Positions 53,864-62,688 of a stretch of DNA of 64,000 nt are shown here, piece by piece. This DNA comes from RUG708 sp050946535 (lineage in GTDB: Bacteria; Bacillota; Clostridia; Peptostreptococcales; Anaerovoracaceae), in NCBI GenBank assembly GCA_050946535.1, contig JBMNUZ010000005.1, positions 1 through 64,000 of the forward strand. The letters are read 5' to 3'. The notes beneath the pieces are model-generated. The model was given only the letters and a program-made list of their open reading frames with translations, had not been told where the DNA came from and made no database searches. Both the position numbers and the translations under genes were made by a program. Position 1 is the stretch's first letter. Each line of letters starts with the position of its first letter.

Positions 53864-54151
53864 ATGGACAAGAAATCGGTTTCCAAGTACAATCAGTCTC
53901 AAGACATATGGTTCGGCGGAGAACACCTCGAAGGACCTAACGGCGGCGCCTGCTATTTCATTTGCCAGTACTTCGACAAGATGCATCTTGCTGAGGGAAG
54001 CAGGACGTTCACCAAATGGTGCAAGTTCTACGACCGCGCCGAGGACGGCTCGAACTGCAATATGGACTGTCCTCAGTTCGGAAAGTGCGAAACATGCGGC
54101 GGTTTCTCCGCTGTCAGATGTTCCGACTGTGACATTCTGCGTCCTGAATAA
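53864..54151 (+). CDS. Small cysteine-rich protein of unknown function
   Basis: 95 residues from an ATG with AAAGGA upstream. Nine cysteines sit mostly in the second half (FICQ, KWCKF, SNCNMDCPQFGKCETC, RCSDCDI), arranged like metal ligands. The GGEHLEGPNGGACYFICQYFDKM start is distinctive. No signal peptide. A zinc or iron-sulfur site is plausible. It is followed 51 bases later by a glycosyltransferase gene on the same strand. Confidence 0.75.
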   Translation: MDKKSVSKYNQSQDIWFGGEHLEGPNGGACYFICQYFDKMHLAEGSRTFTKWCKFYDRAEDGSNCNMDCPQFGKCETCGGFSAVRCSDCDILRPE

Positions 54152-54202
54152 TAAGGACATGAGTTTCTGGGGAGAACTCATAATGAGAGGAGTAACATAT
54201 CA

Positions 54203-55336
54203 TTGAAAAAGATCCTTAATATTATCAGCGACACAAATGTCGGAGGAGCGGGACGTGCTCTTCTGACATATCTGAAATACATGGACAGGAATGAATACGA
54301 AGCCGCTGCAGCAGTCCCGAAGGGCAGCCTCCTTACAGAACGCATAAATGCGCTCGGCATCAAGGTATTCGAAGTCGATATCGCACCTGACAAATCATAC
54401 GATCACGCAGCCGTCAAAGCGTTGGAACAGGTCATCAACGAATACAAACCTGACGTAGTTCATACCCACGGCTCGCTTTCAGGCCGCATAGCCGGCAGAA
54501 GATGCGGATGCGCGGTTGTCTACACGAGGCATTCGGTGTTTCCGGTATCGAAGAAGATCAGCAAGGGACCCGGAAAGCTCATCAACAAGATCGTCAACGA
54601 GCATTACGCTGACCGGATCATCGCTGTAAGCCCGGCCGCCGTCGACAACCTGACGGAAAGCGGCATCTCAGATGAGAAAATCGAAATCGTATTCAACGGA
54701 GTCGAACGCCTGACTCCATCTTCTGATGATATAAAGGAGAAGCTCCGCACGGAATTCGGGATAAAACCCGGAGAGTTCACGGCATCGCTGCTCGCCAGAG
54801 TGATCGACTACAAAGGCCAGCTGGATATCGTAGATGCCGCTGAGATCCTCAAAAAAAACCATCCGTCATTTAAAATTCTGTTCGCAGGAACGGGCGAAAG
54901 CAGCTTTATGCAGGAGGTGCAGGACAAGATCGACAGTCTCGGGCTCCACGACAACGTGCTCATGCTCGGTTTCAGAAAAGACGTCGCCGATATTCTGAGC
55001 ATAACAGACGTACAGCTCAACGCTTCGTACGGCACGGAAGCAACCAGCCTGTCGCTCCTCGAAGGTTTCTCCCTCGGCATCCCTGCAGTAGCGAGCGACT
55101 ACGGCGGCAACCCGTACGTCGTCCAGGACGGAATAAACGGACTCGTATTCAAAACGAGAGATGTCGAAGGCCTGGCCGCAGCGCTCGATAAACTCATGAA
55201 CGACAGGGCTCTCCTCGCCACGCTCGGCACGAACGCGCTTCAGATTTACGACAAGCGCTTCACGGCGCAGGTCTACGCCCGCAACGTCGAAACTGTCTAC
55301 CGCAAGGCCATGATAGTCCACGGCGACATATCATAA
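54203..55336 (+). CDS. GT4-family glycosyltransferase (TTG start)
   Basis: 377 residues. The start is TTG at 54203, with GAGGAG ten bases upstream. No ATG fits. GT-B fold: ISDTNVGGAGRALLTYLKYM at the acceptor domain, HTHGSLSGRIAGRR, IAVSPAAVDNLTESGI, and the donor-site stretch ATSLSLLEGFSLGIPAVASDYGGNPYVV with the E-x7-E type motif. It probably uses a UDP- or GDP-sugar to modify a surface glycan. A strong terminator follows. Confidence 0.9.
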   Translation: MKKILNIISDTNVGGAGRALLTYLKYMDRNEYEAAAAVPKGSLLTERINALGIKVFEVDIAPDKSYDHAAVKALEQVINEYKPDVVHTHGSLSGRIAGRRCGCAVVYTRHSVFPVSKKISKGPGKLINKIVNEHYADRIIAVSPAAVDNLTESGISDEKIEIVFNGVERLTPSSDDIKEKLRTEFGIKPGEFTASLLARVIDYKGQLDIVDAAEILKKNHPSFKILFAGTGESSFMQEVQDKIDSLGLHDNVLMLGFRKDVADILSITDVQLNASYGTEATSLSLLEGFSLGIPAVASDYGGNPYVVQDGINGLVFKTRDVEGLAAALDKLMNDRALLATLGTNALQIYDKRFTAQVYARNVETVYRKAMIVHGDIS

Positions 55337-55381
55337 GGTCCGTGCGAATCGCGGCCGTCAGACGGAATATCTGCAAAAAGC

Positions 55382-55419
55382 AAGACAAGCAGTTCACGAA
55401 GAACTGCTTGTCTTTTTTC
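55382..55419 (+). terminator. Intrinsic terminator after the glycosyltransferase
   Basis: A perfect 14-bp stem, AAGACAAGCAGTTC (55382-55395) and GAACTGCTTGTCTT (55401-55414), with a 5-base loop and a T6 tract. Confidence 0.95.
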
Positions 55420-55449
55420 TTATAGTTATATTTTCTTTTTCTGTTTAAA

Positions 55450-55645
55450 ATTCCAGGATATTTGCAATTCTCAAAAGCCCGGAAATCTTTGTTTTCAGGG
55501 ACTGGACATTTTTTATCAGAGTCCCGGGCATTTTCCCCAAAGCTTCGCCGGGCATTTTTTATTTTCAAGGGCCAGTACGTTTTTCAAGCCCTCGGACATT
55601 TCATTCCCAAAATCCCAGATATTATTGTTTTCAGAGACCCAGGAG
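55450..55645. repeat. Degenerate 20-25-bp array grown from the end of the HD-domain gene
   Basis: Read on the minus strand, each unit resembles CCTGGGTCTCTGAAAACAATAATAT, which is the end of the HD gene (LLGL, stop) plus a few bases. About nine units recur with 20-25 bp spacing between the gene's stop (55631) and the plus-strand terminator, so it fills the convergent gap. Confidence 0.75.
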
Positions 55646-56374
55646 TTCTCTTATCTCCAGTCTCTTCCTGTCCGTATCTTTATTCTTGAATTGTATCGAA
55701 AGGTACTTGTCGAGATCTCCGCGCTCCCTCACAAGACGTTCAGTAACCGGAAAATTCAGCTCGAAACCCAGGGCCGCGACTCCTGCGTAACGGTCTGCGG
55801 GCGTCTTCTTCAGGGTGTGTTTTACCGTTTTCCGTTTTCTGATCTCTTCCATGACTTCATCGCTTATCGGCGACAGGAGAAATTTCTCTCTGTCGTACCT
55901 GAATATCTCGACCGGATCTGACTCCGCAAAAACCCTGAATATGTCGAGTTTGTCTGCATCCCTCAGGATCAGGCAGTACGCGCGCTCGTCACTCGTCAGA
56001 TCCTCCGGCAGCCTGTAGGCGCTGTGCCAGCGCACGGCTTTTTCTAAAATCGGATAACAGCTGTCGTCATCGATAAATTCCTTTATCAGACCGCCGCGAA
56101 AAAGTATATCCGCTCCCAGAGCCGCATGGTCCGTCGACGCCGGGTCCCAGAACGTATCGTATTTCACCATCTGCGGGAAACGCCCGACATCGTGTAATAT
56201 GCCCGTCAGCCACGCCAGGTCTGCATCTTTTCCACAGGTTTTTGCGATTAATTCGCAGTTCTCAGCGGTTTTAAAAGTATGCACGGCCTTTATCTTTATA
56301 TGAGGGTGATTCATGTCATAGGAAGCGAGAAAACGCCTGAATGCGTTTGAAACTCTTTCCCTGTCGATATCCAT
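55631..56374 (-). CDS. HD-domain phosphohydrolase
   Basis: 247 residues. HD superfamily metal ligands: His in AVHTFKT, the pair in GILHDVGRF, a later His in AVRWHSAY and Asp in LRDADKLDIFRVF, consistent with a nucleotide or phosphoester hydrolase. CGGAGAG precedes the ATG. It starts 3 bases after the rmlA stop, so it is co-transcribed with the sugar-nucleotide genes. Substrate unknown. Confidence 0.85.
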   Translation of the reverse strand: MDIDRERVSNAFRRFLASYDMNHPHIKIKAVHTFKTAENCELIAKTCGKDADLAWLTGILHDVGRFPQMVKYDTFWDPASTDHAALGADILFRGGLIKEFIDDDSCYPILEKAVRWHSAYRLPEDLTSDERAYCLILRDADKLDIFRVFAESDPVEIFRYDREKFLLSPISDEVMEEIRKRKTVKHTLKKTPADRYAGVAALGFELNFPVTERLVRERGDLDKYLSIQFKNKDTDRKRLEIRELLGL

Positions 56375-56376
56375 CG

Positions 56377-57246
56377 TCAGATCTCTCCGTTGAGGACTTT
56401 CTCGATGTGCTTTCCGTACTTGGTTTTCTTGAGCGGCTGCATGAGCTCGTTGAGCTGTACCGCATCTATGAAGCCTCTTCTGTAAGCGATTTCCTCGATG
56501 CAGTTCATCTCGCCCTTCTCTTTTTCGATGCGGGCTGCAGCGTTAGAAGCAGTCAGGAGTCCGTCCGCCGAACCAGCGTCGAACCACTCGGTATCTTCGT
56601 CTATGAGATTTACCTTGAGCTTCTGTCTCTCGAGATAGACCTTGTTCACATCTGTGATTTCGAGCTCTCCCCTCGCCGAAGGCTCTATTTCGTCTGCTAT
56701 GTCGGTAACAGAGCTGTCGTAGAAATAGAGGCCTGGAACTATGTAGTTCGACTTCGGGTGCTCAGGCTTTTCCTCAAGCGATAAGACGTTGAAGTCGCTG
56801 TCGAACTCGACGACTCCGAACGAACTCGGATCTTTGACTGGATATCCGAAAATCACTGCGCCGTCTACAGGTGCAGTGTATTGGCTGAGCGAATCGTAGA
56901 ATTCCTTTCCGAGGAATATATTGTCGCCGAGCATCAGGCACACATCGTCGTCGCCGATAAATCCCTTTGCGATGATAAACGCGTCGGCTATTCCTCTGAG
57001 CTTGTTCTGAACGGCGTATACCACGTCAAGGCCGAGATGGCTTCCGTTGCCGAACAGTCTGTTGTATCCGCCTATATCCGCAGGCGATGAAATTATCATA
57101 ATTTCACGGATGCCCATGCTCATGAGTACCGCCATGGGATAATAGATCATCGGCCTGTCGTAGACAGGAAGCATCGGCTTTGATATCGCTTTCGTCGCCG
57201 GATAGAGCCTCGTGCCCTTGCCAGCGGCCAGAATTAAACCTTTCAT
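56377..57246 (-). CDS. rmlA: Glucose-1-phosphate thymidylyltransferase (RmlA-type)
   Basis: 289 residues. It makes dTDP-glucose for deoxysugar synthesis. The N-terminal nucleotidyltransferase motif is LAAGKGTRLYPATKAISKPMLPV. Then come MLGDNIFLGKEF, FGYPVKDPSSFGVVEFD, GLYFYDSSVTDIA and the C-terminal WFDAGSADGLL segment. rmlB, C and D are not in the window. It precedes the HD gene directly. Confidence 0.94.
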   Translation of the reverse strand: MKGLILAAGKGTRLYPATKAISKPMLPVYDRPMIYYPMAVLMSMGIREIMIISSPADIGGYNRLFGNGSHLGLDVVYAVQNKLRGIADAFIIAKGFIGDDDVCLMLGDNIFLGKEFYDSLSQYTAPVDGAVIFGYPVKDPSSFGVVEFDSDFNVLSLEEKPEHPKSNYIVPGLYFYDSSVTDIADEIEPSARGELEITDVNKVYLERQKLKVNLIDEDTEWFDAGSADGLLTASNAAARIEKEKGEMNCIEEIAYRRGFIDAVQLNELMQPLKKTKYGKHIEKVLNGEI

Positions 57247-57335
57247 CAGCTATATTTTCTCACTTTCTGTAGTTAATAATTAATATGTCAGAGCGGTCCG
57301 CCTGAGTGGCTCGTCCGCTTCTTTCACTTATCTTT

Positions 57336-59024
57336 CTATCTTTCCTTGTCTGCAAGCGCTTCGATATCGGTCATCAGGTGATTTTCCTTTATTTCGGCTT
57401 TTTCCTTTGTCTTCGCATATATCGAAACGTAAAACTTGAGCTTAGGCTCGGTACCGGATGGTCTCGCGATCAGCGTTATATCCTGCTCGAGCCTGAACTT
57501 CAGCACATCGGCTGCAGGCAGTCCATCGACGCCTTTCCTGTAGTCTGTAAGCTCTATTACTTTAAATCCGCCTATGCGCTTTACGCCGGAACGCAGAACG
57601 TTCATGATGCGGGCCATGGACTCCTCGCCCTTTTCGCCTTCGAACTCGAACGAATGCACTCTGTCGAGGCAGAATCCGTATTTGTCGTAAATCTGCTGAA
57701 GCCTTTCCAGCAGGCTCGTCCCGCGCGACCTGTGATACGCGAACATGTCGCAGATCATGAGCGCCGCATTTACAGCGTCCTTGTCCCTGACATAAGTTCC
57801 GGTCAGGTAGCCGTAACTCTCCTCAAAACCGAGCAGATACGACTCAGGATGGCCTTCCTTCTCGAGCTTTGCGATGGTGCCGCCGATATACTTGAATCCG
57901 GTCAGCACGTTTATGGTCTTTACACCGTAGCCGGCCGCCACTTTTTCGGCGATGTCCGTCGTGACTATGGTCTTTACCATTACCGGATCATCGGGCATCG
58001 TCCCCGTTTCGAGCCGCCTCATGCATATGTAGTCCATGAGGAGCACGCCCGTCTCGTTTCCTGTAAGCAGCACGAGATCTCCATTGCCGTCTCTGACGGC
58101 GATGCCTATGCGGTCGCAGTCGGGATCTGTCGCCATGACGAGATCGGCTCCCGTTTTCTCTGCGTAGTCAAGCCCCAGCTGCATAGCCTCGCGGCTCTCC
58201 GGATTCGGCTTCGCGCATGTAGGGAAATTGCCGTCAGGCTTTCTCTGTTCCTCGACGACGGTGATATTGGTATATCCCGATTCGGTCAGCGCCCTGAGCA
58301 CCGGCTTCAGACCAGTTCCGTGAAGCGGCGAATAGACGATCGCGCAGTCGTGCGAAACCGACGAATCTATAAGGCTCTGTTTCTTCACCTGCTCTGTGAA
58401 AGCGGTGTAGACGTCGTCTGGAATCCATTTTATCAGGCCTTTTTCGAGGCCTTCCGCGAAGCCAATACTTTTAACGTCTTCGAAAATATCGGTATTTTCT
58501 ATGGCATTCTGTATCGCATCGGCCGTTTCGCTCGTGATCTGGCATCCGTCATCTCCGTACGCCTTGTAGCCGTTGTATTCGGCCGGATTATGGCTGGCAG
58601 TGATCATCACGCCTGCCGCGCACCCGAGCTCTCTCACGGCGAACGAAAGACACGGCGTCGGCATGATATCCCTGTAGATGTAAACCCTTATGCCGTTTGC
58701 AGCGAATACCGAAGCCGCCGTCCTGCTGAAAAGATCTGAATTGTTTCTGGAATCGCGGCTTATGGCGACCGAACGCTTACCCTCAGGAAACGCGCTGTTT
58801 ACGTAGTCTGCCACACCCTGTGAAGCCCTGCCGACGGTATAGATGTTCATTCTGTTCGTGCCAGGCTCCATGATTCCTCTGAGACCCGCCGTTCCGAACT
58901 GGAGGTCTGCTCTGAACGCGTCTTCGATTTCATCCTCGCTCATTTTTCCGAGCGCTTCTTTTACCGAACTGTCATCTGCTTTTTTGCACCATAAATCGTA
59001 CGATTCTTTAATTTCAGTATTCAT
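57336..59024 (-). CDS. Phosphoglucomutase/phosphomannomutase
   Basis: 562 residues, PgcA-type alpha-D-phosphohexomutase. The catalytic Ser loop TASHNPAEYNGYK, metal-binding DPDCDRIG, sugar-binding GFEESYGYLTGTYVRDKDA and the phosphate-binding RPSGTEPKLKFYV are all intact. It interconverts hexose-1- and 6-phosphates, feeding RmlA and GalE substrates. It starts 9 bases after the galE stop. A second in-phase-broken ATGAATAC copy lies just upstream of the chosen ATG. Confidence 0.95.
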   Translation of the reverse strand: MNTEIKESYDLWCKKADDSSVKEALGKMSEDEIEDAFRADLQFGTAGLRGIMEPGTNRMNIYTVGRASQGVADYVNSAFPEGKRSVAISRDSRNNSDLFSRTAASVFAANGIRVYIYRDIMPTPCLSFAVRELGCAAGVMITASHNPAEYNGYKAYGDDGCQITSETADAIQNAIENTDIFEDVKSIGFAEGLEKGLIKWIPDDVYTAFTEQVKKQSLIDSSVSHDCAIVYSPLHGTGLKPVLRALTESGYTNITVVEEQRKPDGNFPTCAKPNPESREAMQLGLDYAEKTGADLVMATDPDCDRIGIAVRDGNGDLVLLTGNETGVLLMDYICMRRLETGTMPDDPVMVKTIVTTDIAEKVAAGYGVKTINVLTGFKYIGGTIAKLEKEGHPESYLLGFEESYGYLTGTYVRDKDAVNAALMICDMFAYHRSRGTSLLERLQQIYDKYGFCLDRVHSFEFEGEKGEESMARIMNVLRSGVKRIGGFKVIELTDYRKGVDGLPAADVLKFRLEQDITLIARPSGTEPKLKFYVSIYAKTKEKAEIKENHLMTDIEALADKER

Positions 59025-59033
59025 CTGTATTCA

Positions 59034-60053
59034 TCAGCCTTCATACCCGTTTGGATTCTTTTTCTGCCAGTTCCATGAATCTCTGCACATATCGTACAGA
59101 TCGTACTTAGCCTTCCAGCCGAGCTCTCTCTCCGCCTTGGAAGGATCGCACCAGTACGCCGGAAGATCGCCGGCTCTTCTCGGTTTTATTTCATACGGGA
59201 TCTTTTTGCCGCACGCTTTTTCGAACGCGTGAACGACTTCCAGCACGCTCGATCCCTTGCCGGTTCCCAGGTTGTAGATATCCACGCCGTGATTGCCCTC
59301 GAATCTCTTGAGCGCAGCGACATGGCCGTAAGCCAGATCCATCACGTGGAGATAGTCTCTCACGCCTGTTCCGTCCGGAGTGTCGTAGTCGTCCCCGAAG
59401 ACGCCGAGCACAGGCAGTTTTCCGATCGCAACCTGAGCTACGTAAGGCAGCAGGTTGTTGGGAATGCCCTTCGGATCCTCGCCTATGAGGCCGCTCGGAT
59501 GAGCGCCGATAGGATTGAAATATCTCAGGAGGATCACGTTCCACTCTGGATCGCCGGTGTGAAGATCTATCAGAATCTGCTCGATCATCCACTTGCTCCA
59601 CGCGTAAGGGTTGGAGCACACTCCCTTCGGATGTTCCTCGGTTATAGGGCTCTTCATCTCCTGCCCGTAGACCGTCGCCGACGAACTGAAGATGATGTTT
59701 TTGCAGCCGTGCTCCCGCATGACTTCGCAGAGAACCATCGTACTGCTGAGGTTGTTGCAGTAATATTCGAGCGGTTTTTCAACCGACTCACCGACGGCCT
59801 TGTAGCCAGCGAAATGAATTACAGCGTCGATTCCGGGCTCGGAGTCGAAAACTTCGTTCATCTGAGATCTGCTGCAGACGTCAGCGTTGTAAAAACGCAG
59901 TTCCTTTCCTGTGATCTGTTCTATGCGTCTGATCGCTTCGTCGCTTGAGTTGTACAGGTTGTCGACGGCAACCACATCGTAGCCCTCTTCCAGAAGCGCG
60001 ACGCATGTGTGGCTTCCGATAAAACCGGCACCTCCTGTAGCTAATACTTTCAT
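59034..60053 (-). CDS. galE: UDP-glucose 4-epimerase
   Basis: 339 residues, extended SDR fold. The NAD motif GGAGFIGSH, the SSATVYG segment with catalytic Ser/Thr, and YAWSKWM (Tyr-x3-Lys) are present, along with the GalE hallmark NPIGAHPSGLIGEDP. It supplies UDP-galactose for wall glycans. First gene of the galE-pgm-rmlA-HD set. GGGGTGA precedes the ATG. Confidence 0.96.
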   Translation of the reverse strand: MKVLATGGAGFIGSHTCVALLEEGYDVVAVDNLYNSSDEAIRRIEQITGKELRFYNADVCSRSQMNEVFDSEPGIDAVIHFAGYKAVGESVEKPLEYYCNNLSSTMVLCEVMREHGCKNIIFSSSATVYGQEMKSPITEEHPKGVCSNPYAWSKWMIEQILIDLHTGDPEWNVILLRYFNPIGAHPSGLIGEDPKGIPNNLLPYVAQVAIGKLPVLGVFGDDYDTPDGTGVRDYLHVMDLAYGHVAALKRFEGNHGVDIYNLGTGKGSSVLEVVHAFEKACGKKIPYEIKPRRAGDLPAYWCDPSKAERELGWKAKYDLYDMCRDSWNWQKKNPNGYEG

Positions 60054-60177
60054 TATTTAATCACCCCGTTTAACGTCCGAAAAATGTACATCCGAATTCA
60101 TATGATACGGATTTATTAATTTTAATATAATTCAAATAAAAAGACAATACGACCCGCGCAATATAGCGTCCACGGAC

Positions 60178-60279
60178 CGCTGGCAAATCCCGCTGGCGAA
60201 GCAGAACCCAGCGGACAAGCAGAATCCAGTGGACAAGCAGGATCCAGTGGACAGGCCGTACCCTGGGGACGAAGCTGTG
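60178..60279. repeat. 18-bp tandem repeats downstream of the methyltransferase gene
   Basis: Five units start at 60190, 60208, 60226, 60244 and 60262, with core CCAGTGGACAAGCAGAAT and increasing divergence at the ends. A partial unit is at 60178. It lies between the methyltransferase stop and the galE start, in a 339-bp gap that otherwise holds a GC-rich hairpin. Confidence 0.85.
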
Positions 60280-60326
60280 TCCCCGGGACCCCGCGCGGAC
60301 ACGACTCGGTCCTGAGGACATGACCA

Positions 60327-60359
60327 GACCCCGCGGCTGCCGAAACAGCGCGCGGGGTC
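60327..60359 (-). terminator. GC-rich hairpin after the methyltransferase gene
   Basis: GACCCCGCGGCTG (60327-60339) faces CAGCGCGCGGGGTC (60346-60359), nearly perfect with a short loop. It is 34 bases past the stop. It lacks a T tract, so intrinsic termination is uncertain. Confidence 0.5.
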
Positions 60360-60392
60360 CTCATGCCGCCGCAAGCGGCGCATCTTCTTAAA

Positions 60393-61391
60393 TTATCTTA
60401 TGCCGAATATGATTCCGGTATCCATGAGAAGCCACGGTGCTCTCAGCAGCGCAGGCACGAAATCCATGCGCTCGATGTTAGGCGCGTAATGCATTTCTGT
60501 GATTTCGAGGCGCTGCTTCAGTTCCTCGAGATATTTCACGATGTCTCCGTACTCTCTCTGATTGCTGAAGAAATCAGTAAAAGCAAACGCGCCGCCTTTC
60601 CTGACTACTCTGAGGCTTTCCTCCAGAAGAGCCTTCTTATTTTTGTTTTTAGACCTGTTGAAACCGTAGCAGGTCACGGCAGCGTCGAACGACCCGTCAG
60701 GATAGCTGAGGCTGCTGATGTCCTGCTCTTCAAACGCGATCCTGTCAGACAGGCCCTCTGCGATGGCGTTGTTCGTGCACTGTCCGGAGCTGGCTTCCGA
60801 ATGCCAGTCATCGACGCCTCTCACAACGGCGTCTTCGAATTTTAACGCCGCCCTGACTGAAAGGCACCCCGTAAAGCATCCCACATCTATTATGCGCAGC
60901 GCGGCATCACCGTCAGTATCATCATCGCCGGCAGCCTCGCCGCCGCTGTCTTCGCCGTAAGCCTCTTCAGCTTCTTCATTTCCCGCATTGCCAGCATTCT
61001 CTTCCGCTTCTGCAGTTTCAGCATCTCCGGCAGCTCCATCATCACCAGCAGTTTCGTCTCCGCTTCCGGACGCGGATTCCTCATCTCCGGATTCTTCCGC
61101 ATCGCTCTCTGACGTACCTCTGCCGAACATCAGCCTTGATACCGTGAAATCACACATCTCGAGCATCACGCCCTTGTCATACGCCGACATCCTGTTTCTC
61201 GCGGACTGCATGTAAAGCGAGAACATCAGGACTAATATCATTATGACTCCGATCACCACCGTGACTTCACGCGGGAACCAGTTGTTCGAAGCCAGCGTGA
61301 GAGCCATCAGAGATATTGTAATGATATCGAGAATGCGGATTGTACTTGCCGGTATCCAGCTCCCGTAGTCTCTCTTTCCGATTCCGTTCAT
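60393..61391 (-). CDS. Membrane-anchored SAM-dependent methyltransferase with an acidic low-complexity insert
   Basis: 332 residues. Two N-terminal membrane helices (about 17-35 and 42-62) are followed by a short linker. A stretch of about 68 residues (96-163) rich in Glu, Asp, Ala and Gly comes next. The class I methyltransferase core starts RIIDVGCFTGCLSVRAAL (motif I, near 167-184) with FDAAVTCYGF and RVVRKGGAFAF later. The acid tract sits exactly between anchor and catalytic domain. Substrate unknown. GGAG precedes the ATG. It follows ribH by 15 bases. Confidence 0.82.
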   Translation of the reverse strand: MNGIGKRDYGSWIPASTIRILDIITISLMALTLASNNWFPREVTVVIGVIMILVLMFSLYMQSARNRMSAYDKGVMLEMCDFTVSRLMFGRGTSESDAEESGDEESASGSGDETAGDDGAAGDAETAEAEENAGNAGNEEAEEAYGEDSGGEAAGDDDTDGDAALRIIDVGCFTGCLSVRAALKFEDAVVRGVDDWHSEASSGQCTNNAIAEGLSDRIAFEEQDISSLSYPDGSFDAAVTCYGFNRSKNKNKKALLEESLRVVRKGGAFAFTDFFSNQREYGDIVKYLEELKQRLEITEMHYAPNIERMDFVPALLRAPWLLMDTGIIFGIR

Positions 61392-61406
61392 GCCCAGGCT
61401 CCGTGA

Positions 61407-61883
61407 TTAAAACTTGCGGAACAGGTTGACCAGTTCGATAGCGCCGAGAGCGCAGTCGTAGCCCTTGTTTCCAGCCTTCGTGCCGGCACGCTCGATAGCC
61501 TGCTCGATGTTTTCCGTGGTGATGATTCCGAACATGATAGGCACACCTGTGCTGAGCGAAGACTGCGCGATGCCCTTCGTAGCTTCGGAACTTACCAGCT
61601 CGTAGTGGCTCGTCGCTCCTCTGATGACAGCTCCGAGCGCGATCACCGCGTCGAAGCGGCCCGACTCAGCCATCTTCTTGGCCGCGAGCGGAATCTCAAA
61701 TGCTCCCGGAACCCATGCCACCGTTATATCCTCTTCGCGCACGCTGTGCCTTGTGAGGCCGTCGAGGCATCCGTCGAGAAGTTTTGAAACGATAAATTCA
61801 TTAAACCTGCTGCATACTATCCCGATCTGCATTCCCTCGGCAACCAGCTTGCCTTCGATTACGTTGATCTTTGACTTGTCCAT
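61407..61883 (-). CDS. ribH: 6,7-dimethyl-8-ribityllumazine synthase
   Basis: 158 residues, the penultimate step of riboflavin synthesis. Substrate-site motifs: SRFNEFIVSKLLDG, VPGAFEIPLAAKKM, ALGAVIRGATSHYE and the catalytic His region, GVPIMFGIITTENIEQAIERAG. GGAGG precedes the ATG. It is last of the rib genes, followed directly by the methyltransferase. Confidence 0.97.
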   Translation of the reverse strand: MDKSKINVIEGKLVAEGMQIGIVCSRFNEFIVSKLLDGCLDGLTRHSVREEDITVAWVPGAFEIPLAAKKMAESGRFDAVIALGAVIRGATSHYELVSSEATKGIAQSSLSTGVPIMFGIITTENIEQAIERAGTKAGNKGYDCALGAIELVNLFRKF

Positions 61884-61935
61884 CTTGTTTTTCCTCCGTT
61901 ATGCGCCGGCGGCCGGCAGCCGCGGGCTGGCATCG

Positions 61936-62007
61936 ATTACTGACATCGATTAGATTACTGACATCGATTAGATTACTGACATCAAGTATATTACTGACAT
62001 CGAGTAT
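61936..62007. repeat. Four 18-bp direct repeats just after ribA
   Basis: ATTACTGACATCGATTAG at 61936, 61954, 61972 and 61990. The first two are identical and the last two have changes at the 3' end (AAGTAT, GAGTAT). The array starts 3 bases beyond the ribA stop. Confidence 0.93.
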
Positions 62008-62010
62008 ATA

Positions 62011-62676
62011 TTAATAAGTCTTGAGAATGTGTCCCATCTTGACTTTTTTGGTCTTCATGTAGAATTCGCTCTGCTTCTTGTGCTTGGTCTCGATCGGAAC
62101 TCTCTCCACGATATCGATCCCGTATTTTTCGAGATCGTAGATCTTCTGCGGATTGTTCGTCAGAAGCCTGAGCTTTTTCGCTCCGAGGTACTGGAGTATT
62201 TCTGCTCCCACGGTGTAATCTCTCGCGTCAGCCGGAAATCCGAGCGCCAGATTGGCTTCCACCGTATCCATGCCTTCGTCCTGGAGCTTGTACGCCTTGA
62301 GTTTATTTATCAGGCCTATTCCTCTGCCTTCCTGGCGGAGATAGACCATGATTCCTCTGCCTTCTTCTGCGATCTTGTACATGGCCGCCTCGAACTGGTC
62401 GCCGCAGTCGCACCTCGCCGAACCGAGCGCATCGCCCGTCAGGCATTCGCTGTGCACTCTGCAGAGAACCGGTTCGCCGTTTCCCACGTCGCCCATGGTG
62501 AGTGCCACGTGATGCTCCCCGTTTCTCTTGTTCTGAAAGCCGTGTATGATGAAATCGCCGTATTTCGTAGGGAGCTTTGCCGAAACGACAAACTCGACTA
62601 CCGGCTTTCCTTCTTTTTCGTCGTCGTTTAATTCACCGTTGAATATCGTTGCAGAATTAAAAAAATCGTTTGTCAT
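62011..62676 (-). CDS. ribA: GTP cyclohydrolase II
   Basis: 221 residues, first step of riboflavin synthesis from GTP. Zinc cysteines are in SECLTGDALGSARCDCGDQ, the catalytic region YLRQEGRGIGLINKLKAYKLQ, and LLTNNPQKIYDLEKYGI near the end. It stands as a separate gene 12 bases after ribB, not fused into RibBA as in many Firmicutes. Confidence 0.97.
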   Translation of the reverse strand: MTNDFFNSATIFNGELNDDEKEGKPVVEFVVSAKLPTKYGDFIIHGFQNKRNGEHHVALTMGDVGNGEPVLCRVHSECLTGDALGSARCDCGDQFEAAMYKIAEEGRGIMVYLRQEGRGIGLINKLKAYKLQDEGMDTVEANLALGFPADARDYTVGAEILQYLGAKKLRLLTNNPQKIYDLEKYGIDIVERVPIETKHKKQSEFYMKTKKVKMGHILKTY

Positions 62677-62688
62677 AGATAATACCCC

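Noticed and set aside
57306..58739. Long open frame (477 codons) on the plus strand
   Set aside because: Antisense to the phosphoglucomutase gene, whose motifs are intact.
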